From the NCBI RefSeq assembly GCF_011193355.1, contig NZ_CP049780.1, positions 2,270,556 to 2,334,555 on the forward strand: DNA of 64,000 bases, in the 5' to 3' direction. Below the pieces are notes generated by a model. That model had not been told where the DNA came from. It saw nothing but the letters and a program-made list of their open reading frames with translations, and did not search any database. Each line of letters begins with the position of its first letter. Position 1 is the first letter of the stretch. A program made the translations under genes and the position numbers. The stretch comes from Streptomyces sp. JB150 (GTDB taxonomy: Bacteria > Actinomycetota > Actinomycetes > Streptomycetales > Streptomycetaceae). Below are positions 36,719-46,102 of the stretch, in pieces.

Positions 36719-37945
36719 TCAGACCCCCATCGCCCGCAGCCGCTCCTCCACCCGCTCCGGCGCGTACAGGTGCTCCACGACCAGCGCGCCGGCCCCCACC
36801 AGGCCCGCCCGCTCCCCCAGCCGCGAGGTGACGACCTCCAGCCGGGCGGTGGAGCGCGGCAGCGCCCGCTGGTACAGCAGCTCCCGGACCCCCGTGAGGA
36901 AGGGGGTTCCGGCCAGATCCCCGGCGATCATCAGCACGCCGGGGTTCAGCAGGGTCACCACTGTCGCCAGGACGTCACCGACCCGGCGCCCGGCCTCCCG
37001 GGCCAGCCCCACCGCCTCCGGGTGCCCCGCCGCGAGCAGGTCGCGCACATCCGAGCCGGACGCCGCCGGCACCCCGCTCTCGGCGAGCCGCCGGGCCACG
37101 GCGCCGCCGCTGGCGACGGCGGCCAGACAGCCGTAGGAACCGCACCGGCACAGCGCGCCGGAGCCCTCCGGCACCCGGATGTGGCCGATGTCCCCGGCGC
37201 CGCCGTCGATGCCCCGGTAGACCGAGCCGTCGACCACGACCCCGGCGCCGATGCCGGTGGAGACCTTCACCAGGACGAACGCCGAGCAGTCCGGGTACGC
37301 GGTGCGCTGCTCGCCGTAGGCCATCAGGTTGGCGTCGTTGTCGACCAGCACCGGCACCCCGGCGGCGCCCGTGTGCTCGGTGAAGGCGCGGGAGAGGCGG
37401 CCCCGTATGTCGTAGCCGTCCCAGCCGGGCATGATGGGCGGCTGGACGACCCGGCCGGTGCCGTTGTCCACCGGGCCCGGCACGGCCAGGCCGATGCCGC
37501 AGACCTCCTCGGCGCGGTGTCCCGCCTTCTCCAGCAACTCGGCGAACCAGCACCCGAGTTCGCCGAGCACCGCGTCGGGGCCGTCCTCGACGACGAGGGT
37601 GCCGGAGTGTTCGGCGTGGATCTCGCCGGTCAACGACAGCACGGCGGCGCGCGCGTGACGGGTGTCCAGGTCGGCGGCGAGGACCACCGCGTGCGCGTCG
37701 TCGAACTCCAGGGTGATGGAGGGACGGCCGCCCAGCGGGGAGTCGACCGGCCCGCCGGCCCCCTCGCGCAGCCAGCCCGCGCGGAACAGCCGGTCCAGCC
37801 GCTGGCCGACGGTGGCCCGGGACAACCCGGTGACCTGCTGGAGCGCGCCCCGTGTCGTCGCCCGGCCACTGCGCACCAGTTCGAGCAGGTCGCCGGCGCT
37901 CGCCTGGCCCGCGCCCTTTCCGGTCCTTCCCGGCCGTCCGCTCAT
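36719..37945 (-). CDS. ROK-family transcriptional regulator
   Basis: This 408-residue sugar-responsive repressor has an N-terminal winged HTH (LLELVRSGRATTRGALQQVTGLSRATVGQRLDRLFRAGWLRE) and a C-terminal ROK sugar-kinase-like domain. The ROK signature GIGLAVPGPVDNGTG and the zinc site GHIRVPEGSGALCRCGSYGCLAAVASG (one His, three Cys) are present. DNA binding is probably modulated by a sugar or sugar phosphate. It is divergent from two glycosidase genes 121 bp away, its likely targets. I chose the ATG at 37945 because AAGGGG lies 6 bp upstream; a GTG at 37951 is possible. Confidence 0.9.
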   Translation of the reverse strand: MSGRPGRTGKGAGQASAGDLLELVRSGRATTRGALQQVTGLSRATVGQRLDRLFRAGWLREGAGGPVDSPLGGRPSITLEFDDAHAVVLAADLDTRHARAAVLSLTGEIHAEHSGTLVVEDGPDAVLGELGCWFAELLEKAGHRAEEVCGIGLAVPGPVDNGTGRVVQPPIMPGWDGYDIRGRLSRAFTEHTGAAGVPVLVDNDANLMAYGEQRTAYPDCSAFVLVKVSTGIGAGVVVDGSVYRGIDGGAGDIGHIRVPEGSGALCRCGSYGCLAAVASGGAVARRLAESGVPAASGSDVRDLLAAGHPEAVGLAREAGRRVGDVLATVVTLLNPGVLMIAGDLAGTPFLTGVRELLYQRALPRSTARLEVVTSRLGERAGLVGAGALVVEHLYAPERVEERLRAMGV

Positions 37946-38066
37946 GCGCACCCCCTTGTGTTTCTCAAGCCTGCATTACATATTGAGTTTTGCGTGTTAA
38001 ATAGACGTAACTCTACGGTGGCCCCGACCGAACCGGTCGGGCCGGACGCCTTTCGGGGAGCCCCGA

Positions 38067-39572
38067 GTGGATCGCACTGCCCAACTGCCCGTGCCCGGCG
38101 CGGACCGCGCCACCGCATACGATCCGCCCCACACGCAGCACAGCGCGCCGCACGGTCCGCCCCACAGCCCACCGCCCGGTCCGCCGCACAGCCCGCCGCA
38201 CAGCCCGCCGCCCAGCCCTCCGCCGCACGACCCGGAGGCCCTGCACGCCGGAGCCGTCCGGGTGCTGGAGGCGAACTGGACGGGCACCTCCACCGTCCCC
38301 TCGCGCGGCCTGTACCCCCACCAGTGGTCCTGGGACTCCGCGTTCATCGCGATCGGCCTGCGCCACCTGTCGCCGTTACGGGCGCAGAGGGAACTGGAGA
38401 CACTGCTCGCCGCGCAGTGGGGCGACGGGCGCATCCCGCACATCGTCTTCAACCCCTCCGTGCCGCTCGACGCCTACTTCCCGAGCCCCGACTTCTGGCG
38501 CTCCTCGACCGCCGGGCGCACCGCGGGCGCCCCGCGCACCGTACAGACCTCGGGGATCGTGCAGCCACCGGTGCACGCGCTCGCCGCCTGGCTGGTGCAC
38601 CGCGCCGACCCCGTGCTGTCCCGGGCGCGCGGCTTCCTCGCCGGGGTGTATCCGCGGCTGGCCGCCTGGCACCGCTATCTGCTGCACCGGCGCGACCTGG
38701 GCGGCGCGGGCCTCGCCTCGGTCGTCCACCCGTGGGAGCAGGGCATGGACAACAGCCCCTGCTGGGACGCCCCGCTCGCCCGCGTCACCCCCGCCCCCGC
38801 CCGCTCCTTCCGCCGCGCCGACCTCGACCACGGCGCCGCCGAGGACCGGCCGACGGATCTGGACTACGGCCGCTATGTGCGCCTCGCGGCCGACTACCGC
38901 GACCGCGGGTACGCCGACGGCCCCGGCGACTTCGCCGTCGAGGACCCCGCGTTCAACGCCCTGCTCATCGCCTCCGAGCACGCGCTCGCCCGGATCGCCC
39001 GCGAACTGGGCGCCACCGGCACGGCCCGCCACGCCCGCGCGGAACGGCTGACGGGAGCGCTCGTCGAACGCCTGTACTGCGCTGAGGCGGGGATGTTCCT
39101 CTGCCGGGACGTGCGCGCCGGCCGGCTCGTCCCCGAGCGCGGCGTGTCCGGCCTGATCCCGCTGCTGCTGCCCTCGCTCCCCCGCCCGGTCGCCCGGGCC
39201 CTGGTGCGCACCCTCACCGGCCCGCACTTCGGCCTCGGCGGCACCACCCGCCTGGTGCCCAGCTACGACCTGCTCGGCGAGTCCTTCGACCGGCACCGGT
39301 ACTGGCGCGGCCCGGCCTGGTTCAACACCGGCTGGCTGGTGGAGCGGGGGCTGCGCAGGCACGGGGAGCGGGAGCTGGCAGACGCGCTGCGCACGGCGTT
39401 CCTCGACCTCGCGGACGCCTCCGGATTCGCGGAGTACGTCGACCCGTACACCGGCGAGGCCTGCGGCGCGACCGGCTTCGGCTGGACCGCCGCGCTCGCC
39501 CTGGACCTGTCGCAGGACCGGCACGACCAGACCACCGCCAGCAGTGACCTCAGGGGAGGGGACCGGGGATGA
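38067..39572 (+). CDS. MGH1/GH63-like glycoside hydrolase containing a TTA codon
   Basis: The product has 501 residues and an (alpha/alpha)6-barrel glycosidase domain after a Pro/His/Ser-rich N-terminal tract with PPHSPP repeats (about residues 20-55). QWSWDSAF and HPWEQGMDNSPCWD match the catalytic-site segments of GH63 and mannosylglycerate-hydrolase-type enzymes. The substrate is probably an alpha-linked gluco- or manno-side. There is an in-frame TTA leucine codon at 38376-38378 (codon 104), which in Streptomyces makes translation depend on the bldA tRNA. It starts with GTG (38067) after GGGGAG and overlaps the next gene by ATGA. It is divergent from a ROK repressor. Confidence 0.82.
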   Translation: MDRTAQLPVPGADRATAYDPPHTQHSAPHGPPHSPPPGPPHSPPHSPPPSPPPHDPEALHAGAVRVLEANWTGTSTVPSRGLYPHQWSWDSAFIAIGLRHLSPLRAQRELETLLAAQWGDGRIPHIVFNPSVPLDAYFPSPDFWRSSTAGRTAGAPRTVQTSGIVQPPVHALAAWLVHRADPVLSRARGFLAGVYPRLAAWHRYLLHRRDLGGAGLASVVHPWEQGMDNSPCWDAPLARVTPAPARSFRRADLDHGAAEDRPTDLDYGRYVRLAADYRDRGYADGPGDFAVEDPAFNALLIASEHALARIARELGATGTARHARAERLTGALVERLYCAEAGMFLCRDVRAGRLVPERGVSGLIPLLLPSLPRPVARALVRTLTGPHFGLGGTTRLVPSYDLLGESFDRHRYWRGPAWFNTGWLVERGLRRHGERELADALRTAFLDLADASGFAEYVDPYTGEACGATGFGWTAALALDLSQDRHDQTTASSDLRGGDRG

Positions 39573-41521
39573 CGGACCGGCATCATCCGCTCGTGCACGG
39601 CGGGACGTTCGCCGCCGTGGGCGACGGCGGCGACATCAGCGGGGTGCGGGCCGGCGGCGCGGGCCGCCACGGCCTGCCCGACGGGCTCTTCGTGCGCGAC
39701 GCCCGGCACTTGAGCCGGTGGCAGCTCACCGTCGACGGTGCGGTCCCGGAGACGCTGTCCCCGGTGGCCGGCGGGGACACCGCGCGCTGTGTGCGCGTCC
39801 CGCGCGGCGGACGGCAGGAGCCGCCCGCGTACACGGTGTTCCGGGAACAGGCCGTCGGCGACAGCTCGTTCGTGGAGCGGCTGCGGGTGACCAGCAACCG
39901 CCCGGTGCCGACCACGGTCCGGCTCGCCATCACCGCCGACGCCGACTTCACCGACCAGTTCGAGCTGCGCTCCGACCACCGCACGTACCCCAAGCCGGGG
40001 GTGGTGCGCCGCCGTCAGGTCCTGCCGCACGGACTGGAGTTCACCTATCAGCGCGGCGAGTGGCGGTCGTGTACGACGGTCACCGCGGAGCCCGCCCCGG
40101 ACGCCGTCGAGGAGACCGGGACCGGTGCCCGGCGCCTGGTGTGGACCCTCGCGCTGGAGCCGCACGGCACCGCGGAGCTGACCGTGCGGGTGGTGGCCCG
40201 CCCGCACGGTGAGCGGCGGGCGCTGCGGGTGCCCAGCTCCCCCGCCGGACTGAGCGAGCAGCGGCAGGCCCGCGAAGACGGCTTCATGGAGGGCGTGGCC
40301 TTCCCCACCGGCTGGCCGGAGCTGGCGGCGGCCTGCGCCCGCGGGCTCGCCGACCTGGCCTCCCTGCAGATCCCGGCGACCGGCCCCGACGGCGAGGATC
40401 TGCGCGTGCCCGCGGGCGGCGCGCCCTGGTTCCTGGCGCTGCTGGGCCGGGACGCCCTGCTCACCGCCCTGTTCGCGCTGCCGTACCGGCCGCGGCTGGC
40501 CGCCCACACCCTGCCCGCGCTCGCCGCGACCCAGGCCGCCGAGACGCACCCCGGTTCGGTGGCGCAGCCCGGCAAGATCGTGCACGAGGTGCGGTACGGC
40601 GAGCTGGCCCACTTCGGTCAGGTCCCGTTCGGCCGCTACTACGGCTCGGTGGACGCCACCCCGCTCTTCCTGGTGCTGCTCGGCGCGTACGTCGAGCAGA
40701 CCGGCGACACGGCCATGGCCCGCCGCCTCGAACCGCACGCCCGCGCGGCGGTCGGCTGGATGCTGGACCACGGCGGACTGACCTCGCGCGGCTATCTCGT
40801 CTACCGCGCCGACCGGGGCGGCCTGGCCAACCAGAACTGGAAGGACTCCCCCGGCGCGATCTGCTGGGCCGACGGCACCCGCCCGACCGGCCCGGTGATG
40901 GCGGCGGGCGCGCAGGGGTACGCGTACGACGCCCTGCGCCGCACCGCGCACCTGGCCCGCGCGGTGTGGTCGGACGAGACGTACGCCGCACTGCTGGAGC
41001 AGGCCGCCGGGGACCTGCGGGACCGGTTCCAGCGGGACTTCTGGATGCCGGAGCGGTCCTTCCCGGCGCTGGCGCTGGACGGCGAGGGCCGCCAGGTGGA
41101 CGCGCTCGCCTCGGACGCCGGGCATCTGCTGTGGTCGGGGCTGCTGGACAAGGAGTACGGGGAGGTCGTCGGCCGGCGTCTGGTCGAGCCGGACTTCTTC
41201 TCCGGCTGGGGGGTGCGCACGCTGGCGGCCGGGCAGCCGGCGTACCACCCGCTGTCGTACCACCGCGGGTCGGTGTGGCCGCACGACAACGCGCTGATCG
41301 CGCTGGGGCTGGCGCGGTACGGGCTGCACGACGAGGCGCGGACGGTGGCGGGCACGCTGGTGGACGCGGCGGGGGCCTTCGGCGACCGGCTGCCGGAGGT
41401 GCTGGCGGGGTACGACCGCGGCACGCACGGGGAGCCGGTGCCGTATCCGCACGCGTGTGTGCGGGAGTCGCGGTCCGCTGCGGCGCCGCTGGCGTTGCTC
41501 ACCGCCGTCGGGGGCGCCTGA
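39569..41521 (+). CDS. Glycogen-debranching-enzyme-like protein (amylo-alpha-1,6-glucosidase family)
   Basis: This 650-residue protein has an N-terminal beta-sandwich 'bis' domain (GLPDGLFVRDARHLSRWQLTVDG) and a C-terminal (alpha/alpha)6 barrel (LGRDALLTALFALPY, YYGSVDATPLFLVLLGAYVEQTGD, NQNWKDSPGAICWADG, PLSYHRGSVWPHDNALIALGL). The acidic residues in these segments include the presumed catalytic pair. It is coupled to the upstream glycosidase (4-bp overlap), so the two probably act on the same alpha-glucan or glycoside under ROK control. Cytoplasmic; no signal peptide seen. Confidence 0.85.
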   Translation: MTDRHHPLVHGGTFAAVGDGGDISGVRAGGAGRHGLPDGLFVRDARHLSRWQLTVDGAVPETLSPVAGGDTARCVRVPRGGRQEPPAYTVFREQAVGDSSFVERLRVTSNRPVPTTVRLAITADADFTDQFELRSDHRTYPKPGVVRRRQVLPHGLEFTYQRGEWRSCTTVTAEPAPDAVEETGTGARRLVWTLALEPHGTAELTVRVVARPHGERRALRVPSSPAGLSEQRQAREDGFMEGVAFPTGWPELAAACARGLADLASLQIPATGPDGEDLRVPAGGAPWFLALLGRDALLTALFALPYRPRLAAHTLPALAATQAAETHPGSVAQPGKIVHEVRYGELAHFGQVPFGRYYGSVDATPLFLVLLGAYVEQTGDTAMARRLEPHARAAVGWMLDHGGLTSRGYLVYRADRGGLANQNWKDSPGAICWADGTRPTGPVMAAGAQGYAYDALRRTAHLARAVWSDETYAALLEQAAGDLRDRFQRDFWMPERSFPALALDGEGRQVDALASDAGHLLWSGLLDKEYGEVVGRRLVEPDFFSGWGVRTLAAGQPAYHPLSYHRGSVWPHDNALIALGLARYGLHDEARTVAGTLVDAAGAFGDRLPEVLAGYDRGTHGEPVPYPHACVRESRSAAAPLALLTAVGGA

Positions 41522-41543
41522 GCGCAGGGGTGGTCGGGTCGGC

Positions 41544-41616
41544 GGGCGGCTGCGGGTCCGTGAGGGCCGGTCGCGCCCACGCGGCGGAGCCGCACGTCGA
41601 CACAGCCCCGCGCCCT
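41544..41616 (+). repeat. Dispersed Streptomyces intergenic repeat, long variant
   Basis: GGGCGGCTGCGGGTCCG, then a GGTCGCGCCCACGCGGCGGA segment and CAGCCCCGCGCCC form a longer member of the intergenic repeat family, sharing its left part with the copy at 55774-55841. It lies between the debranching-enzyme-like gene and the sulfatase-fold gene, and contains the GGCGGAGCCG mini-hairpin. Confidence 0.55.
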
Positions 41617-41734
41617 CGGGAAGTCGTCCGCGCTCCGATTGAACAGTGCGCGGGATCGGGCCGTACCTCTTGGCGGCGGACCCGTTCCCCCACGCCGGGT
41701 CCGCCACCAGATCGTTCCGTACGGAAGGACCCCG

Positions 41735-43375
41735 GTGTCTCCCACGGTCGTGCGTGTGCTGAGCCGGACGCTCACCGTGCTGTCCGCCGTGCTCGTGCTG
41801 GCCGCCCTGCTGCTGCCGAACACGGTGCGGGCGGTCACGCCGGGGGCGTTCGCGCGGATACCGGTGGAGGCGGTCGTCGGGGCGGCGCTGCTGCTGGCGC
41901 TGCCGCGGCGGCCCCGGGTGGTGGCGGCGGTGCTCGGCGGGCTGGCGCTGGCCGTGCTGACGGTGCTGAACCTGCTGGACATGGGGTTCCACGAGTACCT
42001 GGGCCGGGGCTTCAACCTGGTCCTGGACTGGGAACTCCTCGACGACGCCCAGTCGTACGCCCGGGACACGATGGGCTCGGCGGGCGCGTTCGGGCTGGCG
42101 GCCGGGGCGGTCGTCCTGGTGCTGGTGCTGGGCGCGCTGCTGACGCTGGCCACGGTCCGGCTGGGCGAGATGCTGGCCCGGCACCGCACGGTCGCGGTGC
42201 GCTCGACGCTCGCCGCGGCCGTCGTGTGGACGACGACCGCGGCGCTGGGCGTGCAGGTGGCGGGGGCGCCGGTGGCCGCGGATCACGCGTCAACGGCGGT
42301 GCGGACCCAGACGGATCGGGTGCGGGCCACGCTGCGGGACGAGGCGGCGTTCGCGCGGGAGGCGAGAGCCGACGCGTTCGGCGCGACCCCGCCCGGACGG
42401 CTCGTCCCCGACCTGCGCGGCAAGGACGTGATCGTCACGTTCATCGAGAGCTACGGCCGCAGCGCCATCGAGGACCCCGCGATCCGGCCCGGTGTCCACC
42501 GCACCCTGGAGAGGGAGACGCGGGCGCTGGAGAAGGCGGGGTTCCGGGCCCGCAGCGGCTGGCTGACCTCGGCGACGTACGGGGGCAGCAGCTGGCTCGG
42601 CCACTCCACGTTCCTGTCGGGCCTGTGGATCGCCAACCAGCAGCGGTACCGCACGGTGACCTCCGGCGACCATCTCAGCCTGACGAAGGCGTTCCGCAGG
42701 ACGGGCGCGTGGCGGACGGTCGGGGTCATGCCGGGGGTGCAGAAGGCGTGGCCGGAGGCGGAGTTCTACGGCCTCGACACCGTCTACGACGCCTTCCACC
42801 TGGGCTATCGCGGGCCGAAGTTCAGCTGGTCGACGATGCCGGACCAGTACGCGCTGGAGGCGTTCCAGCGGCTGGAGCACGGCAAGGAGCGGAAGAAGCC
42901 GCTGATGGCGGAGGTCATCCTCACCTCCAGCCACCAGCCGTGGGCGCCGGTCCCCGAGCTGGTCGGCTGGGACGAGCTGGGCGACGGGCGGATCTTCGAG
43001 GCGGTCGAGGCGCGGGGTGCCGATCCGGCGGACGTGGTCGCGAGCGCGGCCCGCTCGAAGCAGGAGTACGGCAAGTCGGTCGTGTATTCGGTGACCAGTC
43101 TCACCCAGTGGCTGCGGCGCTACGGCGGCGAGGACACGGTCCTCGTCTTCCTCGGCGACCATCAGCCGATCGCCCGGGTCAGCGGCGAGGGCGCGAGCCG
43201 GGACGTGCCGGTGACGATCGTCGCCAAGGACCCGGAGGTGCTGGCGAAGATCGACGGCTGGGGCTGGTCGGAGGGGCTGGAGCCGGCCCCGGACGCGCCG
43301 GTGTGGCGGATGGACGCGTTCCGGGACCGCTTCCTGACCGCCTACGGCTCGACGCCGGCGCGGCGGAACGGCTGA
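41735..43375 (+). CDS. Membrane-anchored sulfatase/phosphoglycerol-transferase-fold protein
   Basis: This 546-residue protein has four N-terminal transmembrane helices (about residues 8-30, 45-75, 105-130, 150-170) and an extracellular alkaline-phosphatase-superfamily domain. DVIVTFIESYGRSAIED provides the metal-binding start of the fold, GWLTSATYGGSSWLGHSTFLSG the nucleophile region and TVLVFLGDHQPI the late Asp-His pair. The layout recalls LtaS-like enzymes, so a polyol-phosphate or phospholipid head group is a plausible substrate. GTG at 41735 follows AAGGACC. Its TGA abuts the stop of the convergent dus gene (TGATCA). Confidence 0.8.
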   Translation: MSPTVVRVLSRTLTVLSAVLVLAALLLPNTVRAVTPGAFARIPVEAVVGAALLLALPRRPRVVAAVLGGLALAVLTVLNLLDMGFHEYLGRGFNLVLDWELLDDAQSYARDTMGSAGAFGLAAGAVVLVLVLGALLTLATVRLGEMLARHRTVAVRSTLAAAVVWTTTAALGVQVAGAPVAADHASTAVRTQTDRVRATLRDEAAFAREARADAFGATPPGRLVPDLRGKDVIVTFIESYGRSAIEDPAIRPGVHRTLERETRALEKAGFRARSGWLTSATYGGSSWLGHSTFLSGLWIANQQRYRTVTSGDHLSLTKAFRRTGAWRTVGVMPGVQKAWPEAEFYGLDTVYDAFHLGYRGPKFSWSTMPDQYALEAFQRLEHGKERKKPLMAEVILTSSHQPWAPVPELVGWDELGDGRIFEAVEARGADPADVVASAARSKQEYGKSVVYSVTSLTQWLRRYGGEDTVLVFLGDHQPIARVSGEGASRDVPVTIVAKDPEVLAKIDGWGWSEGLEPAPDAPVWRMDAFRDRFLTAYGSTPARRNG

Positions 43376-44530
43376 TCAGCCGCCGGAGGTGTCCAGCTCC
43401 GCGTCCTCGCCGACGCCCGCGCAGTCGTACGGGTCCTTCAGCCAGCCGTCGGGCAGGACGACCCGGTTGTTGCCGGAGGTGCGCCCGCGGGGGCCGTCGG
43501 CGCCGGCCGGCCAGGGCTGGTCGAGGTCCAGCTCGGCGAGTCCGGCGCGCAGCTCCTCCAGGGAGGAGGTGACGGCGAGCCGCTTGCGCATCTCGGAGCC
43601 GACGGCGAAGCCCTTGAGGTACCAGGCGACGTGCTTGCGGAAGTCGACGACGCCCTTGGTCTCGTCGCCGATCCACTCGCCGAGCAGCCGGGCGTGCCGG
43701 ACCATGACGTCGGCGACCTCGCGCAGGGTGGGGCGGGCGATGTCGTCGGGGCGGCCCTCGAAGGCGGCGACGAGGTCGGAGAACAGCCACGGCCGGCCCA
43801 GGCAGCCGCGGCCGACGACGACGCCGTCGCAGCCGGTCTCGCGGACCATCCGCACCGCGTCCTCGGCGGACCAGATGTCGCCGTTGCCGAGCACCGGGAT
43901 CTCCGGGACGTGCTCCTTCAGCCGGGCGATGGCGTCCCAGTCGGCGGTGCCGCCGTAGTGCTGGGCGGCGGTGCGGCCGTGCAGGGCGATCGCGGTGACG
44001 CCCTCCTCGACGGCGATGCGGCCGGCGTCGAGGTAGGTGATGTGGTCGTCGTCGATGCCCTTGCGCATCTTCATGGTGACGGGGAGGTCCCCGGCGCCGG
44101 CGACGGCCTCGCGCAGGATGGCGCGCAGCAGGTTGCGCTTGTAGGGCAGGGCCGAGCCGCCGCCCTTCCTGGTCACCTTGGGGACGGGGCAGCCGAAGTT
44201 GAGGTCGATGTGGTCGGCCAGGTCCTCCTCCGCGATCATGCGGACGGCCTTGCCGACGGTGACCGGGTCCACGCCGTACAGCTGGATCGAGCGGGGCTGC
44301 TCGGTGGGGTCGAAGGTGACCAGCTGCATGGTCTTCTCGTTGCGTTCCACCAGCGCCCGGGTGGTGATCATCTCGCTGACGAACAGGCCCTTGCCGCCGC
44401 TGAACTCCCGGCACAGGGTGCGGAAGGGCGCGTTGGTGATCCCGGCCATGGGGGCCAGGACGACGGGCGGCTGGACGGCGTGCGGACCGATCCGGAGGGG
44501 CTGCGCGGGCGGCTGTGTGGGCGTGGACAT
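43376..44530 (-). CDS. dusB: tRNA-dihydrouridine synthase (DusB family)
   Basis: This 384-residue FMN enzyme reduces uridine to dihydrouridine in tRNA D-loops. The TIM-barrel start LAPMAGITNAPFRTLCREF, catalytic Cys114 in DLNFGCPVPKVTRKGGGSAL, VTMKMRKG and the FMN-phosphate motif VPVLGNGDIW with GVVVGRGCLGRPWLF are all present. GGAGGA lies directly before the ATG at 44530. It is divergent from an MFS exporter gene 77 bp away. Confidence 0.93.
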   Translation of the reverse strand: MSTPTQPPAQPLRIGPHAVQPPVVLAPMAGITNAPFRTLCREFSGGKGLFVSEMITTRALVERNEKTMQLVTFDPTEQPRSIQLYGVDPVTVGKAVRMIAEEDLADHIDLNFGCPVPKVTRKGGGSALPYKRNLLRAILREAVAGAGDLPVTMKMRKGIDDDHITYLDAGRIAVEEGVTAIALHGRTAAQHYGGTADWDAIARLKEHVPEIPVLGNGDIWSAEDAVRMVRETGCDGVVVGRGCLGRPWLFSDLVAAFEGRPDDIARPTLREVADVMVRHARLLGEWIGDETKGVVDFRKHVAWYLKGFAVGSEMRKRLAVTSSLEELRAGLAELDLDQPWPAGADGPRGRTSGNNRVVLPDGWLKDPYDCAGVGEDAELDTSGG

Positions 44531-44607
44531 TCCTCCATTGTGCAGCGCAATGAACAGGTAAAATTCATTAGTTAGCCGCACTATCGAAATCGGCGTACGA
44601 TGAGCCC

Positions 44608-46047
44608 ATGCCCGAACTCAGCCCGCGCCGACGCCTGCTCGTGCTCGCGATCTGCTGCATGAGCCTGCTGATCGTGAGCCTCGACAACACCGTGCTGAAC
44701 GTGGCCCTGCCTTCCCTGCAGGACGACCTGGGCGCCACCACCTCCGGGCTCCAGTGGACGATCGACGCCTACACCCTCGTCCTCGCGTCCCTGCTGATGC
44801 TCGCGGGCTCCACGGCCGACCGGATCGGCCGCAAGCGCGTCTTCATGGCGGGCCTGATCGTCTTCACCGCCGGCTCGGCGCTCTGCTCGGTGGCGCCGGA
44901 CCTGAACACTCTGGTGATCTTCCGGATGGTCCAGGCGGTGGGCGGCTCGATGCTGAACCCGGTCGCCATGTCGATCATCACCAACACCTTCACCGACCCG
45001 CGGGAGCGGGCCCGCGCGATCGGCGTCTGGGGCGCGGTGGTCGGCATCTCGATGGCCGCCGGCCCCCTGGTGGGCGGGCTCCTCGTCGAGTCGGTCGGCT
45101 GGCGGGCGATCTTCTGGATCAACCTGCCGGTGGGGCTGGCCGCCCTGCTGCTCACCCTCCGGTACGTCCCCGAGTCCCGCGCGGCCAGGGCCCGCCGGGC
45201 CGACCCCGTCGGCCAGGGGCTGGTCATCCTCCTCTTCGGCGGCCTGACGTACGCGATCATCGAGGCGCCCGCGGCCGGGATCGCGGCGGTCCTGCCGTTC
45301 GCGGCGGTGGCGGCGGCCGCGCTGCTGGGCCTGCTGGTCCACGAGCCCCGGCGCGCCGAACCGCTGATCGACCTGCGCTTCTTCCGCTCGGCGCCGTTCA
45401 GCGGCGCGACGGTGATCGCGATCGCCGCGTTCGCCGCGCTGGGCGGCTTCCTGTTCCTGTCCACGCTGTACCTCCAGAACGTCCGCGGCCTGGACGCCCT
45501 GCACGCCGGCCTGTGGATGCTGCCCATGGCCGTACCGACCTTCCTGTGCGCGCCCCTGTCCGGGCGTCTCGTCGGCAGCCGGGGCGCGCGCCTGCCGCTC
45601 CTCCTCGCGGGCATCGCGATGACCGCGAGCGCGCTGCTGTTCGCGGCGTTCGAGGCGGAGACGTCGAACGCGGGGCTCCTGACCGGGTACGTGCTCTTCG
45701 GCGTCGGCTTCGGCATGGTGAACGCGCCGATCACCAACACGGCGGTCTCCGGGATGCCCCGCGCCCAGGCCGGGGTGGCCGCCGCCGTCGCCTCGACCAG
45801 CCGGCAGCTCGGGCAGACGCTGGGCGTCGCGGTCGTCGGCGCGGTCCTGGCCGCGGGCATCGGCTCCGCCGCCTACCGGGACACCTTCGTCGCCGCGGCG
45901 GTTCCCGGCTGGTGGATCCTCGTGGGCTGCGGGGCGGTGGTCCTGGTGCTCGGCGTGCTGACCACCGGCCCCTGGGCCCGCCGCACCGCCGAGCACACGG
46001 CCGCGCGGCTGGAGTCGGGAGAGGTCCGCGAGGCGGTGCGCGGCTGA
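44608..46047 (+). CDS. MFS drug transporter, DHA2 (14-TM) family
   Basis: This 479-residue exporter has about 14 membrane helices. Motifs include SLDNTVLNVALPSLQDDL (helix 1), the loop GSTADRIGRKRVF, GVWGAVVGISMAAGPLVGGLL (motif C of exporters) and RAIFWINLPVG, all typical of the EmrB/QacA branch driven by proton antiport. The substrate is unknown. The short upstream region is AT-richer (44560-44590), with ATTAGTTAG-type sequence where a promoter and operator may lie, but no regulator gene is adjacent. Confidence 0.9.
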   Translation: MPELSPRRRLLVLAICCMSLLIVSLDNTVLNVALPSLQDDLGATTSGLQWTIDAYTLVLASLLMLAGSTADRIGRKRVFMAGLIVFTAGSALCSVAPDLNTLVIFRMVQAVGGSMLNPVAMSIITNTFTDPRERARAIGVWGAVVGISMAAGPLVGGLLVESVGWRAIFWINLPVGLAALLLTLRYVPESRAARARRADPVGQGLVILLFGGLTYAIIEAPAAGIAAVLPFAAVAAAALLGLLVHEPRRAEPLIDLRFFRSAPFSGATVIAIAAFAALGGFLFLSTLYLQNVRGLDALHAGLWMLPMAVPTFLCAPLSGRLVGSRGARLPLLLAGIAMTASALLFAAFEAETSNAGLLTGYVLFGVGFGMVNAPITNTAVSGMPRAQAGVAAAVASTSRQLGQTLGVAVVGAVLAAGIGSAAYRDTFVAAAVPGWWILVGCGAVVLVLGVLTTGPWARRTAEHTAARLESGEVREAVRG

Positions 46048-46085
46048 GGGTGGAGCAGTCCGGGAGGCCACGGGTGAAAGATCGC

Positions 46086-46102
46086 CATATCCTCCGGATA
46101 TG
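46086..46102. promoter_or_regulatory. Perfect palindrome spanning a start codon
   Basis: CATATCC (46086-46092) and GGATATG (46096-46102) are perfect inverted arms around TCC. The last three bases are the ATG of the following gene. It could be an operator over a leaderless start or a hairpin masking initiation. Confidence 0.45.

Noticed and set aside
44555..44600. ATTAGTTAG-type sequence between dusB and the MFS exporter, considered as a MarR or TetR operator
   Set aside because: It is AT-rich but not convincingly palindromic and no regulator gene is adjacent.
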